Assembly: GCF_018417535.1 (NCBI RefSeq)
Contig: NZ_CP070977.1
Location: forward strand, 3,847,643 to 3,911,642
Source of the DNA: Burkholderia pyrrocinia
Lineage (GTDB): Bacteria > Pseudomonadota > Gammaproteobacteria > Burkholderiales > Burkholderiaceae
DNA length: 64,000 bases
Reading direction: 5' to 3'
Part shown: positions 8,589-18,125 of the stretch, piece by piece
How the letters are laid out: each line of letters starts with the position of its first letter
Numbering within the stretch: the stretch's first letter is position 1
Notes under the pieces: generated by a model
What the model was told of the DNA's origin: nothing
The model's database searches: none
What the model saw: the letters and a program-made list of their open reading frames with translations, nothing else
Translations under genes and position numbers: made by a program

Positions 8589-9335
8589 TTACTTGCGCAG
8601 CTCGACGACGAAGTCGTAGTAGTCGTTGCGGCAGTAGGTATCGGTCAGCTCGATCGCGCGCTGGTCTGACGTATAGCCGATCCGCGTGATCAGCAGCAGC
8701 GCGTCATGCGGCGCGATGCCCATTTGTTCGGCGATCTCGTCGGTCGCGTTGACCGCGCGGAAATGTTGCAGCGCGCGCACGATCGGCGTGCCGCGCGCTT
8801 CGAGATAGCTGTACAGCGAACCGCCGATCGCCTGCGGATCGGGAATCAGCGTCGCGGGGAAGGTCGAGTTCTCGACGGCCATCACGATGCCGTCTGCGAG
8901 GCGCAGGCGCTTCAGGCGCGTGACCGACGCGGCCGGCGACAGCCCGAGCTGGATCACCTCGTCGCGGTTCGCGGGCTGGATCTCGCGTGCAAGCCATTGA
9001 GAACTCGGCTTGAAGCCGCGGCGCTCGAGCATTTCGCTGAAGCTCGACAGCCGCGACAGCGGATCCTCGTAGCGCGGCTGGATGAAGTTGCCCGCGCCTT
9101 GCGTGCGGCGGATCAAGCCCTGCTCGACGAGCAGCGCGATCGCCTTGCGTGCGGTGATGCGCGACACGCCGAGCGCATCGGACAGCACGCGCTCGGACGG
9201 CAGTGCCTCGCCGGCCGTCCAGCGGTTGTCGTGGATCGCGTCGCCGAGCTTGCGGGCGAGTTGCAGGTAGAGCGGCGTGTCGTTGTCTGGGTCGGGGCGC
9301 AGGTCCTGCCAGCGGTCGTCCGTGGGTGACTTCAT
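8589..9335 (-). CDS. GntR/HutC family transcriptional regulator
   Basis: A 248-residue repressor-type regulator. The winged helix-turn-helix occupies about residues 20-85 (PLYLQLARKLGDAI, PSERVLSDALGVSRITARKAI, then the wing QGAGNFI). A UTRA effector-binding domain follows (about 100-245), as in HutC, PhnF, NagR and DasR. The ligand is probably a small sugar phosphate or amino-acid derivative, but no target operon is visible here. It is divergent from the aldo/keto reductase, with 166 bases between starts, so it may control that gene or itself. Confidence 0.85.
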   Translation of the reverse strand: MKSPTDDRWQDLRPDPDNDTPLYLQLARKLGDAIHDNRWTAGEALPSERVLSDALGVSRITARKAIALLVEQGLIRRTQGAGNFIQPRYEDPLSRLSSFSEMLERRGFKPSSQWLAREIQPANRDEVIQLGLSPAASVTRLKRLRLADGIVMAVENSTFPATLIPDPQAIGGSLYSYLEARGTPIVRALQHFRAVNATDEIAEQMGIAPHDALLLITRIGYTSDQRAIELTDTYCRNDYYDFVVELRK

Positions 9336-9501
9336 GGAGTGGGTATCGATCAGGTTGCGGCCATTCTAAGTCATCATGCGGCGCCGTTATAGCCGGTTTT
9401 TGCCGTGCAATAGGCCGCCGGCGCGCCGATTGACTACACTGACGTGTCGTATTCGATGCTTCGGCCGCCGCGTGCGGCCCACCATCCGCAGCGAGGAGCG
9501 C

Positions 9502-10347
9502 ATGACAGACACGATCGCCACGGTCGTCCTGCCGGACGGCGAGACGATTCCGAAGCTCGGCCAGGGCACTTGGGAAATGGGCGAGCGGCCGGCCCGCCGC
9601 GCGGACGAGATCGCCGCGTTGCGCGAAGGTGTCGAACTCGGGATGACGCTGGTCGACACCGCCGAGATGTACGGCGAAGGCGCGACCGAGGCGCTCGTCG
9701 GCGAGGCGCTCGCCGGGCTGCGCGACGACGTGTTCCTCGTCAGCAAGGTCTATCCGCACCATGCGGGCCGGCGCGGCGTCGTCGCCGCGTGCGATGCGAG
9801 CCTCAAGCGCCTGCGTACCGATCGCCTCGACCTGTACCTGCTGCACTGGCGCGGCTCGGTGCCGCTCGAGGAGACGGTCGAGGGCTTCGAGGCGCTGCGG
9901 CGAGCGGGCAAGATCCGTCACTGGGGTGTGAGCAACTTCGATACGGCCGACATGGCCGAGCTCGTCGACGACGCAGGCGGCGGCGCGTGCGCGACCAACC
10001 AGATCCTCTACAACATCGCGCGGCGCGGCCCGGAATTCGACCTGCTGCCGTGGTTGGCCGAACAGCGGATGCCGGCGATGGCGTACAGCCCGGTCGATCA
10101 CGGGCGGCTGCCGAAGCGCTCGCCGCTCGACGAGATCGCGCGGCAGCGCGGTGTGTCGGTGATGCACGTCGCGCTGGCATGGGTACTCGCGCAGCCGGGT
10201 GTATTCGCGATCCCGAAGGCGTCGCGGATCGAACATGTGCGCGACAACCGTGCCGCGCTCGATTTCGTGTTGAGCGATGACGAGCGCGCGCAGCTTGACG
10301 CGTACTTCCGTCCGCCGCGCAGCAAGCGCGCGCTCGAGATGCTCTGA
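9502..10347 (+). CDS. Aldo/keto reductase
   Basis: A 281-residue NADPH-dependent oxidoreductase with the TIM-barrel AKR fold. The catalytic tetrad is visible: Asp and Tyr in VDTAEMYGEG, Lys in LVSKVYP, and His in LLHWRG. The NADP-binding end has IPKASRIEHVRDN. It would reduce aldehydes or ketones; the physiological substrate is unknown. The start at 9502 is preceded by GAGGAG at 9493-9498. An in-frame start far upstream at 9376 lies in the regulatory spacer and was rejected. The divergent GntR gene is the obvious candidate regulator. Confidence 0.87.
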   Translation: MTDTIATVVLPDGETIPKLGQGTWEMGERPARRADEIAALREGVELGMTLVDTAEMYGEGATEALVGEALAGLRDDVFLVSKVYPHHAGRRGVVAACDASLKRLRTDRLDLYLLHWRGSVPLEETVEGFEALRRAGKIRHWGVSNFDTADMAELVDDAGGGACATNQILYNIARRGPEFDLLPWLAEQRMPAMAYSPVDHGRLPKRSPLDEIARQRGVSVMHVALAWVLAQPGVFAIPKASRIEHVRDNRAALDFVLSDDERAQLDAYFRPPRSKRALEML

Positions 10348-10374
10348 CGGCACCCGGCCGGGCAACGCTTCCGG

Positions 10375-12312
10375 TCAGTGGTTGCCTCCGGACGATCCGC
10401 CGTTGCCGTGACCGCCGCCGTTGCCGTTGCCAGTGCCGTTGCCATTGCCGTTGCCATTGCCGACCCCGTTGGCACCGCCATTGCCCGCGCCACCACTGCC
10501 GTTGCCATTGCCATTGCCGTTGCCGTTGCCGCCGCCATTGCCGTGGCCACCGTTGCCGCCGGCACCACTGCCGTTACCGCCACCGTTACCCGCGCCGCCA
10601 TTGCCGTTGCCGCCGCCATTGCCGTGGCCACCGTTGCCGCCGGCACCACTGCCGCTACCACCACCGTTGCCCGCGCCGCCAGTGCCGTTGCCACCACCAT
10701 TGCCGTGGCCACCGTTGCCGCCGGCACCACTGCCGTTACCGCCACCGTTACCTGCGCCGCCAGTGCCGTTGCCGCCGCCATTGCCGTGGCCACCGTTGCC
10801 GCCAGCACCACTGCCGTTACCACCGCCGTTACCTGCGCCGCCATTGCCGTGGCCACCGTTGCCGCCGGCACCACTGCCGTTACCACCGCCGTTACCCGCG
10901 CCGCCAGCGCCGTTGCCACCGCCACTGCCGTGGCCACCGTTGCCGCCGGCACCACTGCCGCTACCGCCACCGTTACCCGCGCCGCCAGCGCCGTTGCCAC
11001 CGCCACTGCCGTGGCCACCGTTGCCGCCAGCACCACTGCCGCTACCGCCACCGTTACCCGCGCCGCCAGCGCCGTTGCCACCGCCACTGCCGTGGCCACC
11101 GTTGCCGCCAGCACCACTGCCGCTACCGCCACCGCTACCCGCGCCGCCAGTGCCGTTGCCACCGCCATTGCCGTGACCACCGTTGCCGTGGCCACCGCCG
11201 TCACCGTCGCCATGACTGCCGCCACCGTTGCCGTGGCCACCGCCGTCACCGTCGCCATGACTGCCGCCACCGTTGCCGTGGCCATTGCCATCACCGGCGC
11301 CGTTGCCGCCGCCATTGCCGTGGCCGCCACCGTCACCATCGCCATGGCCACCACCACCGTTGCCGTGACCACCGTCGTCACCACCGCCGTGACCGCCGCC
11401 GTCACCGCCGCCGTCACCGCCGCCGTCACCGCCGCCATGGCCACCATGTCCGCCATGGCCTCCGCTACCTGAGGTACCGCCACCCGAAGTGCCGCCACCC
11501 GAAGTGCCGCCACCCGAGGTACCGCCACCCGAGGTACCGCCACCCGAAGTGCCGCCACCCGAGGTACCGCCACCCGAAGTGCCGCCACCCGAGGTACCGC
11601 CACCCGAGGTACCGCCACCCGAGGTGCCGCCACCCGAAGTGCCGCCACCCGAGGTGCCGCCACCTGAAGTACCGCCACCTGAAGTACCGCCACCTGAAGT
11701 ACCGCCACCCGAGGTGCCGCCACCCGAGGTGCCGCCACCCGAAGTACCGCCACCCGAAGTGCCACCACCCGAAGTGCCACCACCCGAAGTGCCACCACCC
11801 GAAGTGCCGCCACCCGAGGTACCGCCACCCGAAGTGCCGCCACCCGAAGTGCCGCCACCCGAAGTGCCGCCACCCGAAGTACCGCCACCCGAGGTGCTTC
11901 CACCCGAACCACCGTCGCCGGACGCATTTCCTCCGCGACCCGTACCGCTCGTACCGCCGGACGTTGCGCCTGTCGCTCCGCCGACACCAGCAGGTCCGAC
12001 AGCGCCGTTCCCGTTATTTCCTCCGCTACCGCTACCGGGACTGCCGCCACTACCGCTCGCACCATGACCGCCACTTCCACCGCCGGCATAGACATGCGCC
12101 GCGCATGCAGCCGGATTGGCTGCACACGACGAAGCGTCCTCGACCAGCGTCATGACGGTGTCCGCGCTGGCAACCGCGTCGGGCGCGGAGTCAGGCGCGG
12201 TGTTCTGCGCGACTGCATACGAGCAGCAGCACGCAAACGCGGCTGCGGCGATCAAGGTCGCGCGATAGCACCGTCCCGCCGCGCGGAACGGCTGTTTCGT
12301 CTTAAGCATCAT
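10375..12312 (-). CDS. Secreted glycine-rich tandem-repeat protein
   Basis: A 645-residue protein of unrecognised function. Residues 1-36 form a signal peptide (basic start, hydrophobic core ending CCCSYAVAQ). After a short unique segment with two cysteines (about 62-71), the chain is almost entirely repeats. First come roughly 27-28 copies of the pentapeptide GGGTS (DNA about 11470-11900, 15-bp unit). Then there are G/H/D-rich repeats. Last are about ten longer units built on GGAGNGGGSGSGAGGNGGHG (about 10500-11170). GGGGAGG lies just before tandem ATGs at 12312 and 12309. It could be a surface or matrix protein. The repeat count is likely to vary between strains. Confidence 0.7.
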   Translation of the reverse strand: MMLKTKQPFRAAGRCYRATLIAAAAFACCCSYAVAQNTAPDSAPDAVASADTVMTLVEDASSCAANPAACAAHVYAGGGSGGHGASGSGGSPGSGSGGNNGNGAVGPAGVGGATGATSGGTSGTGRGGNASGDGGSGGSTSGGGTSGGGTSGGGTSGGGTSGGGTSGGGTSGGGTSGGGTSGGGTSGGGTSGGGTSGGGTSGGGTSGGGTSGGGTSGGGTSGGGTSGGGTSGGGTSGGGTSGGGTSGGGTSGGGTSGGGTSGGGTSGGGTSGGGTSGGGTSGSGGHGGHGGHGGGDGGGDGGGDGGGHGGGDDGGHGNGGGGHGDGDGGGHGNGGGNGAGDGNGHGNGGGSHGDGDGGGHGNGGGSHGDGDGGGHGNGGHGNGGGNGTGGAGSGGGSGSGAGGNGGHGSGGGNGAGGAGNGGGSGSGAGGNGGHGSGGGNGAGGAGNGGGSGSGAGGNGGHGSGGGNGAGGAGNGGGNGSGAGGNGGHGNGGAGNGGGNGSGAGGNGGHGNGGGNGTGGAGNGGGNGSGAGGNGGHGNGGGNGTGGAGNGGGSGSGAGGNGGHGNGGGNGNGGAGNGGGNGSGAGGNGGHGNGGGNGNGNGNGNGSGGAGNGGANGVGNGNGNGNGTGNGNGGGHGNGGSSGGNH

Positions 12313-12598
12313 GGCCTCCCCATGCGCGCGATGCCTCGTTGCCGCGCGGCTATCTACGTGTGGTGCAGGGGGCCAGCAAAGATTCGTTGTCCTTTCGGCG
12401 GCCGATTACCTTCGTGCTGGCGCTTGAAGCCAGCCGCGAACGCGGATCGGCACGCGGGCCCGCCTTGCGAAGCCCTATCAGCGAGATTCGTGCCACCGGC
12501 CGCTTACGCCCGTGGCGCAAGGCGCGCGCATGCATGCGACGGCGCATGAGGCGTCGATGCGGGCGTTTTGTTTCCGAAATGAAACGTCTGAGCGATGC

Positions 12599-13651
12599 TC
12601 AGCGCGCCGGTGCGTCGGCCGCGCGCTGCCAGCGGTGGAACAGGATCGATGCGATCCAGCAGACGAGGAACAGCGCGACGATGCCGTAGCCGATCGAGCC
12701 GAAGCGTTCGCCGAGCGCATCGAGCGCATCGAGCGCGTCGCGCACGGGGCCCGTCAGCGACAGCTTGTCGGCGAGCAGGCCGGCCGCCTCGATCCCGCCG
12801 ATCGCAAGCGCGACGGCCGCCGACACGAACGTGATGCTCGCGTTGTAGAGCAGTTTGCGCTGCGGATCGTCCATCGCCCAGCCGTACGCATGAATCATCA
12901 GCACGTTGTCGGTCGAGTCGATCAGCGTCATGCCGGCCGTGAACAAGGCGGGAAACAGCATGACGGTATAGACCGGCAACCCCTGGCTCGCCTGCGCGGC
13001 GGCAATCGCGAGCAGGCCGATTTCGGTTGCAGTATCGAAACCTAGCCCGAACAGCACGCCGACCGGATACATGTGCCAGCTCTTCGACACGAACCGGAAC
13101 AGCGGGCGCAGCAGCCGCGACACGAGTCCGGCCGGGCGGTGCACATGCGCGGCGCCGTGCGCATGCTCCGGCGCGCCGCGATAGCGCCGCCATACGTCAC
13201 GCAGGATCATCAGGTTCACACATGCGAGTACGAGCAGGAAGGTCGCCGACACCGCCGTTCCGATCGTGCCGCCGATCTCGCGGAACGCATCGAACCGGTC
13301 GCGCAGCGCGAACGCGGTCAGCGCGATGCCGAGCGTCGCGGCGATCACGATCGTCGAATGGCCGAGCGAGAAGAACAGCCCGACGCTTACCGGACGCTGG
13401 CCATCCTGCATCAGCTTGCGCGTCGCAACGTCGATTGCGGCGATGTGATCGGCGTCGACCGCATGACGCAGCCCGAGCCCGTACGCGATCGCCGCGGTGC
13501 CAAGCAGCAGCGGATGGTCGTGCAATACCGCGAGCGCCCACAGCCAGACGGCGACGTTCGCGGCGATCAGGCCGGCATAGAGGACCAGCAGGCGGCGCAG
13601 GGCAGGGGTGGGCGGCATCGGTGCGGTTCCATCTGACGAATCGCGATGCAT
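12599..13651 (-). CDS. Nickel/cobalt transporter, NiCoT family
   Basis: A 350-residue inner-membrane permease of the HoxN/NixA/NicT type with about eight membrane helices. The family signature HX4DH is present as RHAVDADHIAAID (about residues 62-74). Other NiCoT blocks are LGHSTIV and LGFDTATEI, and a histidine-rich loop (EHAHGAAHVH) lies mid-protein. It imports Ni2+ or Co2+ at high affinity. No urease, hydrogenase or cobalamin gene is adjacent, so the user enzyme is elsewhere. It lies downstream of fusA in the same direction, but a strong terminator separates them. Confidence 0.88.
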   Translation of the reverse strand: MHRDSSDGTAPMPPTPALRRLLVLYAGLIAANVAVWLWALAVLHDHPLLLGTAAIAYGLGLRHAVDADHIAAIDVATRKLMQDGQRPVSVGLFFSLGHSTIVIAATLGIALTAFALRDRFDAFREIGGTIGTAVSATFLLVLACVNLMILRDVWRRYRGAPEHAHGAAHVHRPAGLVSRLLRPLFRFVSKSWHMYPVGVLFGLGFDTATEIGLLAIAAAQASQGLPVYTVMLFPALFTAGMTLIDSTDNVLMIHAYGWAMDDPQRKLLYNASITFVSAAVALAIGGIEAAGLLADKLSLTGPVRDALDALDALGERFGSIGYGIVALFLVCWIASILFHRWQRAADAPAR

Positions 13652-13713
13652 TGTGGCATGCGCAAAAAACGCGTGGCGTACCGATCAAAAAGCCGCGAGC
13701 CGTGCGCATCGGA

Positions 13714-13748
13714 CAAAAAAAGCCCGTCCGGACGAACCGGACGGGCCT
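13714..13748 (-). terminator. Terminator after fusA
   Basis: On the minus strand a GC-rich stem (arms CCGGACGGGC and its complement, 5-base loop) is followed by a run of seven T. It lies 31 bases past the fusA stop and isolates fusA from the nickel permease gene. Confidence 0.9.
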
Positions 13749-13778
13749 TGCACGCGGCAGGGCGCAGTCGCCCGGCGC

Positions 13779-15890
13779 TTACTTCGTCTTCGCGCTGATC
13801 ACGCCTTCCGATACGTTGGCCGGCGTTTCCGCGTAGTGCTTGAACTCCATCGTGTACGTCGCGCGGCCCTGCGTTGCCGAACGCAGCGACGTCGAATAGC
13901 CGAACATCTCCGCGAGCGGCACCTCGGCGCGCACGAGCTTGCCGCCGCCGCCCGCGATGTCCTCCATCCCCTGCACGATGCCGCGCCGGCTCGACAGGTC
14001 GCCCATCACGTTGCCCATGAAGTCCTCGGGCGTTTCGACCTCGACCGCCATCATCGGCTCGAGCAGCACGGGCTTCGCACGGCGCATCGCTTCCTTGAAC
14101 GCCATCGAGCCGGCCATCCGGAACGCGTTTTCGTTCGAGTCGACGTCGTGGTACGAACCGAACGTCAGGTGCACCTTCACGTCGACGACCGGGTAGCCCG
14201 CGAGCACGCCGCTCTTCAGCGTTTCGGTGATGCCCTTGTCGACGGCCGGGATGAATTCGCGCGGAATCACGCCGCCCTTGATCTCGTCGAGGAACTCGTA
14301 GCCCTTGCCCGGGTTCGGCTCGAGCGTGATCACCGCATGGCCGTACTGGCCGCGGCCGCCCGACTGCTTGACGAACTTGCCCTCGACATCGGACGCCGTC
14401 GTGCGCACCGTCTCGCGATACGCGACCTGCGGCTTGCCGACCGTCGCTTCGACGCCGAATTCGCGCTTCATCCGGTCGACCAGGATTTCGAGGTGCAGCT
14501 CGCCCATCCCCGAAATGATCGTCTGGCCGGACTCTTCGTCGGTCTGCACGCGGAACGACGGGTCTTCCTGCGCGAGGCGGTTCAGCGCGAGGCCCATCTT
14601 TTCCTGGTCGGCCTTCGTCTTCGGCTCGACGGCCTGCGAGATCACCGGCTCCGGGAATTCCATCTTCTCGAGGATGATCGGCTTGGTCGGGTCGCACAGC
14701 GTGTCGCCGGTGGTCGCTTCCTTCAGGCCGACGGCCGCCGCGATGTCGCCTGCGCGCACTTCCTTGATTTCCTTGCGCTCGTTCGCATGCATCTGCAGGA
14801 TCCGGCCGAGCCGTTCCTTCTTGTCCTTCGTCGCGTTGAGCACCGTGTCGCCGGATTCGACGACGCCCGAATACACACGGAAGAAGATCAACTGGCCGAC
14901 GAACGGGTCGGTCATGATCTTGAACGCGAGCGCCGAGAACGGCTCGTCGTCGCTCGGATGACGTTCCGCCGGCTTTTCCGGATCGGCGAAGTCGTGGCCG
15001 AGGATCGCCGGCACGTCGACCGGCGACGGCAGGTAGTCGATCACCGCGTCGAGCATCGCCTGCACGCCCTTGTTCTTGAATGCGCTGCCGCACAGCATCG
15101 GCACGATCTCGTTCGCGATCGTGCGCTTGCGCAGCGCGCCCTTGATCTCGTCCTCGGTCAGCGACTCATGGTCGTGCAGATACTTCTCGAGCAGTTCCTC
15201 GCTCGCTTCCGCCGCGGCCTCGATCATCTTCTCGCGCCATTCGTGCGCGAGCTCGACGAGATTCGCGGGGATCTCCTCGTACGTGAACTTCACGCCCTGG
15301 CTTTCGTCGTCCCAGACGATCGCCTTCATCTTCACGAGATCGACGACACCCTGGAAATGATCTTCCGCGCCGACCGGAATCTGGATCGGCACGGCGATGC
15401 CCTTCAGGCGCTCGCCGATCTGCCGCTGCACGCGGAAGAAGTCGGCGCCGACGCGGTCCATCTTGTTGACGAACGCGATGCGCGGCACCTTGTACTTGTT
15501 CGCCTGGCGCCACACGGTTTCCGACTGCGGCTGCACGCCGCCGACCGAGTCGTAGACCATGCACGCGCCGTCGAGCACGCGCATCGAACGCTCGACCTCG
15601 ATCGTGAAGTCGACGTGCCCGGGCGTGTCGATGATGTTGATCCGGTGTTCCGGATAGTTGCCGGCCATGCCCTTCCAGAAGGCCGTGGTCGCCGCCGACG
15701 TGATCGTGATGCCGCGTTCCTGCTCCTGCTCCATCCAGTCCATCGTGGCCGCGCCGTCGTGCACTTCACCGATCTTGTGGCTCACGCCGGTGTAAAACAG
15801 GATGCGCTCGGTCGTCGTGGTTTTGCCGGCATCGATGTGAGCGCTGATCCCGATATTGCGATAGCGCTCGATGGGGGTTTTGCGGGGCAC
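13779..15890 (-). CDS. fusA: Elongation factor G (second copy, FusA2 type)
   Basis: A 703-residue translational GTPase that drives ribosomal translocation and recycling. GTP-binding motifs are in order: P loop [11 protein letters not shown] (about 17-27), the effector region [22 protein letters not shown], and NKMD. All later EF-G domains are present to the C-terminal [19 protein letters not shown] block. The GTG start at 15890 is chosen because AGGAGG lies 6 bases upstream and the protein then begins [17 protein letters not shown] longer open frame to 16016 was rejected. No rpsL, rpsG or tuf is adjacent, so this is the stand-alone EF-G and not the str-operon copy. Confidence 0.93.
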   Translation of the reverse strand: MPRKTPIERYRNIGISAHIDAGKTTTTERILFYTGVSHKIGEVHDGAATMDWMEQEQERGITITSAATTAFWKGMAGNYPEHRINIIDTPGHVDFTIEVERSMRVLDGACMVYDSVGGVQPQSETVWRQANKYKVPRIAFVNKMDRVGADFFRVQRQIGERLKGIAVPIQIPVGAEDHFQGVVDLVKMKAIVWDDESQGVKFTYEEIPANLVELAHEWREKMIEAAAEASEELLEKYLHDHESLTEDEIKGALRKRTIANEIVPMLCGSAFKNKGVQAMLDAVIDYLPSPVDVPAILGHDFADPEKPAERHPSDDEPFSALAFKIMTDPFVGQLIFFRVYSGVVESGDTVLNATKDKKERLGRILQMHANERKEIKEVRAGDIAAAVGLKEATTGDTLCDPTKPIILEKMEFPEPVISQAVEPKTKADQEKMGLALNRLAQEDPSFRVQTDEESGQTIISGMGELHLEILVDRMKREFGVEATVGKPQVAYRETVRTTASDVEGKFVKQSGGRGQYGHAVITLEPNPGKGYEFLDEIKGGVIPREFIPAVDKGITETLKSGVLAGYPVVDVKVHLTFGSYHDVDSNENAFRMAGSMAFKEAMRRAKPVLLEPMMAVEVETPEDFMGNVMGDLSSRRGIVQGMEDIAGGGGKLVRAEVPLAEMFGYSTSLRSATQGRATYTMEFKHYAETPANVSEGVISAKTK

Positions 15891-16040
15891 GTGAACCTCC
15901 TGGTGGTTCGGATCGTAAGCGGGGCGGCTGGGCCGGCCCGGGCTGGAACAAGACAGACTTAAAGCATAGCGCTTGCGCGTGGCTTTTGCAGATGCGGCCG
16001 GCACCGGCGGAATCAAGGCGGGCGTCGCCGCCGGCAGGCG

Positions 16041-16073
16041 AAAAAAAAGCCGGCGCGCAACGGGCGGCCGGCT
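16041..16073 (-). terminator. Terminator after the DUF192 gene
   Basis: Minus-strand arms AGCCGGC/GCCGGCT enclose a 12-base loop and are followed by eight T. It sits 38 bases beyond the stop of the DUF192 gene. Confidence 0.8.
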
Positions 16074-16110
16074 TCGGTCGGTGCGCGGCGCAAGGCCGCG
16101 GCGCTCGCCG

Positions 16111-16611
16111 TTACTGGGCCTTCGGCAGGCCGTCGAGCTTCATGCCGGGCTTGATGCCCTTCGCCGCGAACCAGCCCTTGCTCATTTCGAGCGCATAGAC
16201 GCCGTTGTTGCGCGGGCAGTGGTTGTCGGTCGTCTCTGCCTTCATCTCGTCGATGTCGGTGATCGTGCCGTCCGCGCGGATGAACGCGATCGACAGCGGG
16301 ATCAGCGTGTTCTTCATCCAGAAGCAATGCACGGCATTCTCGTTGAAGACGAACAGCATGCCTTCGTTCGGCGCGAGCTGCGAACGGTACATCAGCCCCT
16401 GTTCGCGGTCGGCGTCGTTCGCGGCGACAGCCGCGTCGATCACGTACATGCCGGCGCGCAGCTTCACGTGCGGGAACTCGCCCGGCTGCTTGGCGCCGGG
16501 CGGCATCTGCGCGCTGGCGGCCTGCATGCCGAGCGCGAGGACGGCGAGCGCGGCGGGAAACACGGCGGCGCGCGCAAGGCGGCCGAGCGACGAGCGCAGG
16601 GAGAATTGCAC
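16111..16611 (-). CDS. Secreted DUF192 protein
   Basis: A 166-residue exported protein of the DUF192 family (function unknown; small beta-barrel). An N-terminal signal peptide ([23 protein letters not shown]) is followed by the conserved core [31 protein letters not shown] and [12 protein letters not shown]. The GTG start at 16611 is preferred over the upstream ATG at 16671 because AGGAG lies about 8 bases before it and the signal peptide begins properly there. It stands between two terminators as a single-gene unit. Confidence 0.78.
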   Translation of the reverse strand: MQFSLRSSLGRLARAAVFPAALAVLALGMQAASAQMPPGAKQPGEFPHVKLRAGMYVIDAAVAANDADREQGLMYRSQLAPNEGMLFVFNENAVHCFWMKNTLIPLSIAFIRADGTITDIDEMKAETTDNHCPRNNGVYALEMSKGWFAAKGIKPGMKLDGLPKAQ

Positions 16612-16671
16612 AGCAAGGCTCCTATCTGGAAAACGAGACCCGCATGGTACGCGATGCGCGCTGGCGGGCAC

Positions 16672-16712
16672 AAAAAAGAAAAAGGCAGATCGCCTTGCGG
16701 TGACCTGCCTTT
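16672..16712 (-). terminator. Terminator after the acid-shock-like gene
   Basis: On the minus strand AGGCAGGTCACC pairs imperfectly with the downstream GGCGATCTGCCT, followed by TTTTTCTTTTTT. It ends the small gene at 16772-16990. Confidence 0.8.
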
Positions 16713-16771
16713 CAACGCCGTAAGAACGGCAGAACTGCGTGTTCTTGACTGCGTTATTACAACTAGCTTGC

Positions 16772-16990
16772 TTAGTTCGAAGCAGCTGCCGGGGCTTCGG
16801 CTTCGCTCGCTGCCTTCTTAGCAGCGTGGTGCTTCTTGGCAGCGTGGTGCTTCTTGTGCGTTGCCTTCTTCGCCGGTGCCGAAGCAGCTTCTGCCGGAGC
16901 AGCAGCAGCCGGAGCGGCCGGAGCCGAAGCTTGTGCGAAAGCAGCCGTTGCGAAGAGACCAGCGACCAGAGCGGCGATCAGTTTGTTCAT
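16772..16990 (-). CDS. Small exported Ala/Lys/His-rich protein, acid-shock (Asr)-like
   Basis: A 72-residue protein with a clean signal peptide (MNKLIAALVAGLFATAAFAQ). The mature part is low complexity: alanine/proline-rich, then lysine and histidine-rich with the repeat HHAAKKHHAAKK. The plan resembles E. coli Asr, a periplasmic acid-shock protein, but no alignment could be run and this may be convergence. GAGGAA lies 8 bases before the ATG. It has its own terminator. The basic, histidine-rich tail could buffer protons or bind metal ions; that is inference. Confidence 0.72.
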   Translation of the reverse strand: MNKLIAALVAGLFATAAFAQASAPAAPAAAAPAEAASAPAKKATHKKHHAAKKHHAAKKAASEAEAPAAASN

Positions 16991-17270
16991 GTTGTGTTCC
17001 TCAGCTTTAGTTAATTAACCAAATGACCCGGCATAGGAGTCATGACGTCTAACGGTGCCATCCACCTTTCGGTTGACAGACGCTCCGAGAAATTTCTCAT
17101 TGCGCTGCGGGCGCCGAATCGTATTCGAAGAAAACGTCGCTTTCGTGACGCAAACACGGGTTCGGCTGCCAATGCCGGATAGCTCAGGGTGGCATCTGCG
17201 TGATTTAACGCGCGATCTTCGCAGGCGGTTGACGAAAAAGATGACGAAAAATTCGCGCGTCCCGAATCCG

Positions 17271-17849
17271 TCATCCGGCGGGCGCGAAACCGTCCCACGG
17301 CGCGCGTGGCGGTAGCGCGATTGTTTCGCCTGGCGCAATGCCGAGCGCGAATATGTCGAGCGCACCGATGCCGACGCGCACCAGACGCAACGTCGGGAAG
17401 CCGACGGCCGCCGTCATCCGGCGTACCTGCCGATTCTTGCCTTCGGTGATCGCGAGCTCGATCCACGTGGTCGGGATCGCTGCGCGGTAGCGGATCGGCG
17501 GATTGCGCGGCCACAGCGTGTCGGGCGGCTCGATGAACTCGGCGCGGCACGGGCGCGTCACGTAGTCGCCGAGATCGACGCCGCGTGCGAGCGCCTTCAG
17601 GTCGGCCGGGCCCGGCGCGCCCTCGACTTGCGCCCAGTAGCGCTTGACGAGCTTGTGGCGCGGCTCCGCGATGCGCGCCTGCAGCGCGCCGTCGTCGGTC
17701 AGCAGCAGCAGGCCCTCGCTGTCCGCGTCCAGCCGGCCGGCCGCATAGACACCGGGCGTTTTTACCCAGTCGCCGAGCGACGGTCGCGTCTCGTGCGCGG
17801 AAAACTGGCAAATCGTGCCGAACGGCTTGTTGAGGGCGATCAGGTTCAT
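17271..17849 (-). CDS. rluE: 23S rRNA pseudouridine synthase, RluE type
   Basis: A 192-residue RsuA/RluB/E/F-family pseudouridine synthase lacking the N-terminal S4 domain, as RluE does. The catalytic aspartate is in AGRLDADSEGLLLLTDDG (about residues 37-54). The start LIALNKPFGTICQFS and the NRQVRRMTAAVGFPTLRLVR block are standard for the family. E. coli RluE modifies U2457 of 23S rRNA. It is divergent from icd, with the palindrome at 17946-17959 in between. Confidence 0.87.
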   Translation of the reverse strand: MNLIALNKPFGTICQFSAHETRPSLGDWVKTPGVYAAGRLDADSEGLLLLTDDGALQARIAEPRHKLVKRYWAQVEGAPGPADLKALARGVDLGDYVTRPCRAEFIEPPDTLWPRNPPIRYRAAIPTTWIELAITEGKNRQVRRMTAAVGFPTLRLVRVGIGALDIFALGIAPGETIALPPRAPWDGFAPAG

Positions 17850-17945
17850 GGCAGGGCGCCCGCCCGGCGTGCCGCGGGAAGCGGGGCGGGCGGTCTATGG
17901 CAAATGGCGGAATCTTAATGCATAATACGGAACGGCAAGTCCTCT

Positions 17946-17959
17946 GTCTTATATAAGAC
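17946..17959. promoter_or_regulatory. Perfect 14-bp palindrome between rluE and icd
   Basis: GTCTTATATAAGAC is a perfect inverted repeat, followed directly by a further half-site-like ATAAG. It is AT-rich in a GC-rich genome and lies 97 bases from the rluE start and about 167 bases from the icd start. It is a candidate operator for a dimeric regulator, or overlaps a -10 element. I cannot name the regulator. Confidence 0.5.
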
Positions 17960-18125
17960 ATAAGTGAGGTCTTGATACGCAGTGCCGCGCTTCGTGCCGA
18001 AGTGCCCGGTTGGGGCGCTAGAATAGCGGCTCGCTGTTGCCGTCACGGGGTGGCCATGCCGCGCCCCCGCCGCGCGCGCAGCTTCGACCAGCATCACCTG
18101 CTCAGCCACGTCACTGGAGTCGATC

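Noticed and set aside
11470..11900. Possible CRISPR array
   Set aside because: The 15-bp units are contiguous, with no spacers, and encode a regular pentapeptide.
10378..12067. Rightward frames rich in PPPEV or alanine/valine over the glycine-rich gene
   Set aside because: They are antisense readings of the same repeats, without a signal peptide or ribosome site. The leftward frame has both.
15891..16016. 42-residue N-terminal extension of elongation factor G
   Set aside because: The GTG at 15890 has AGGAGG at ideal spacing, and the conserved protein begins there.
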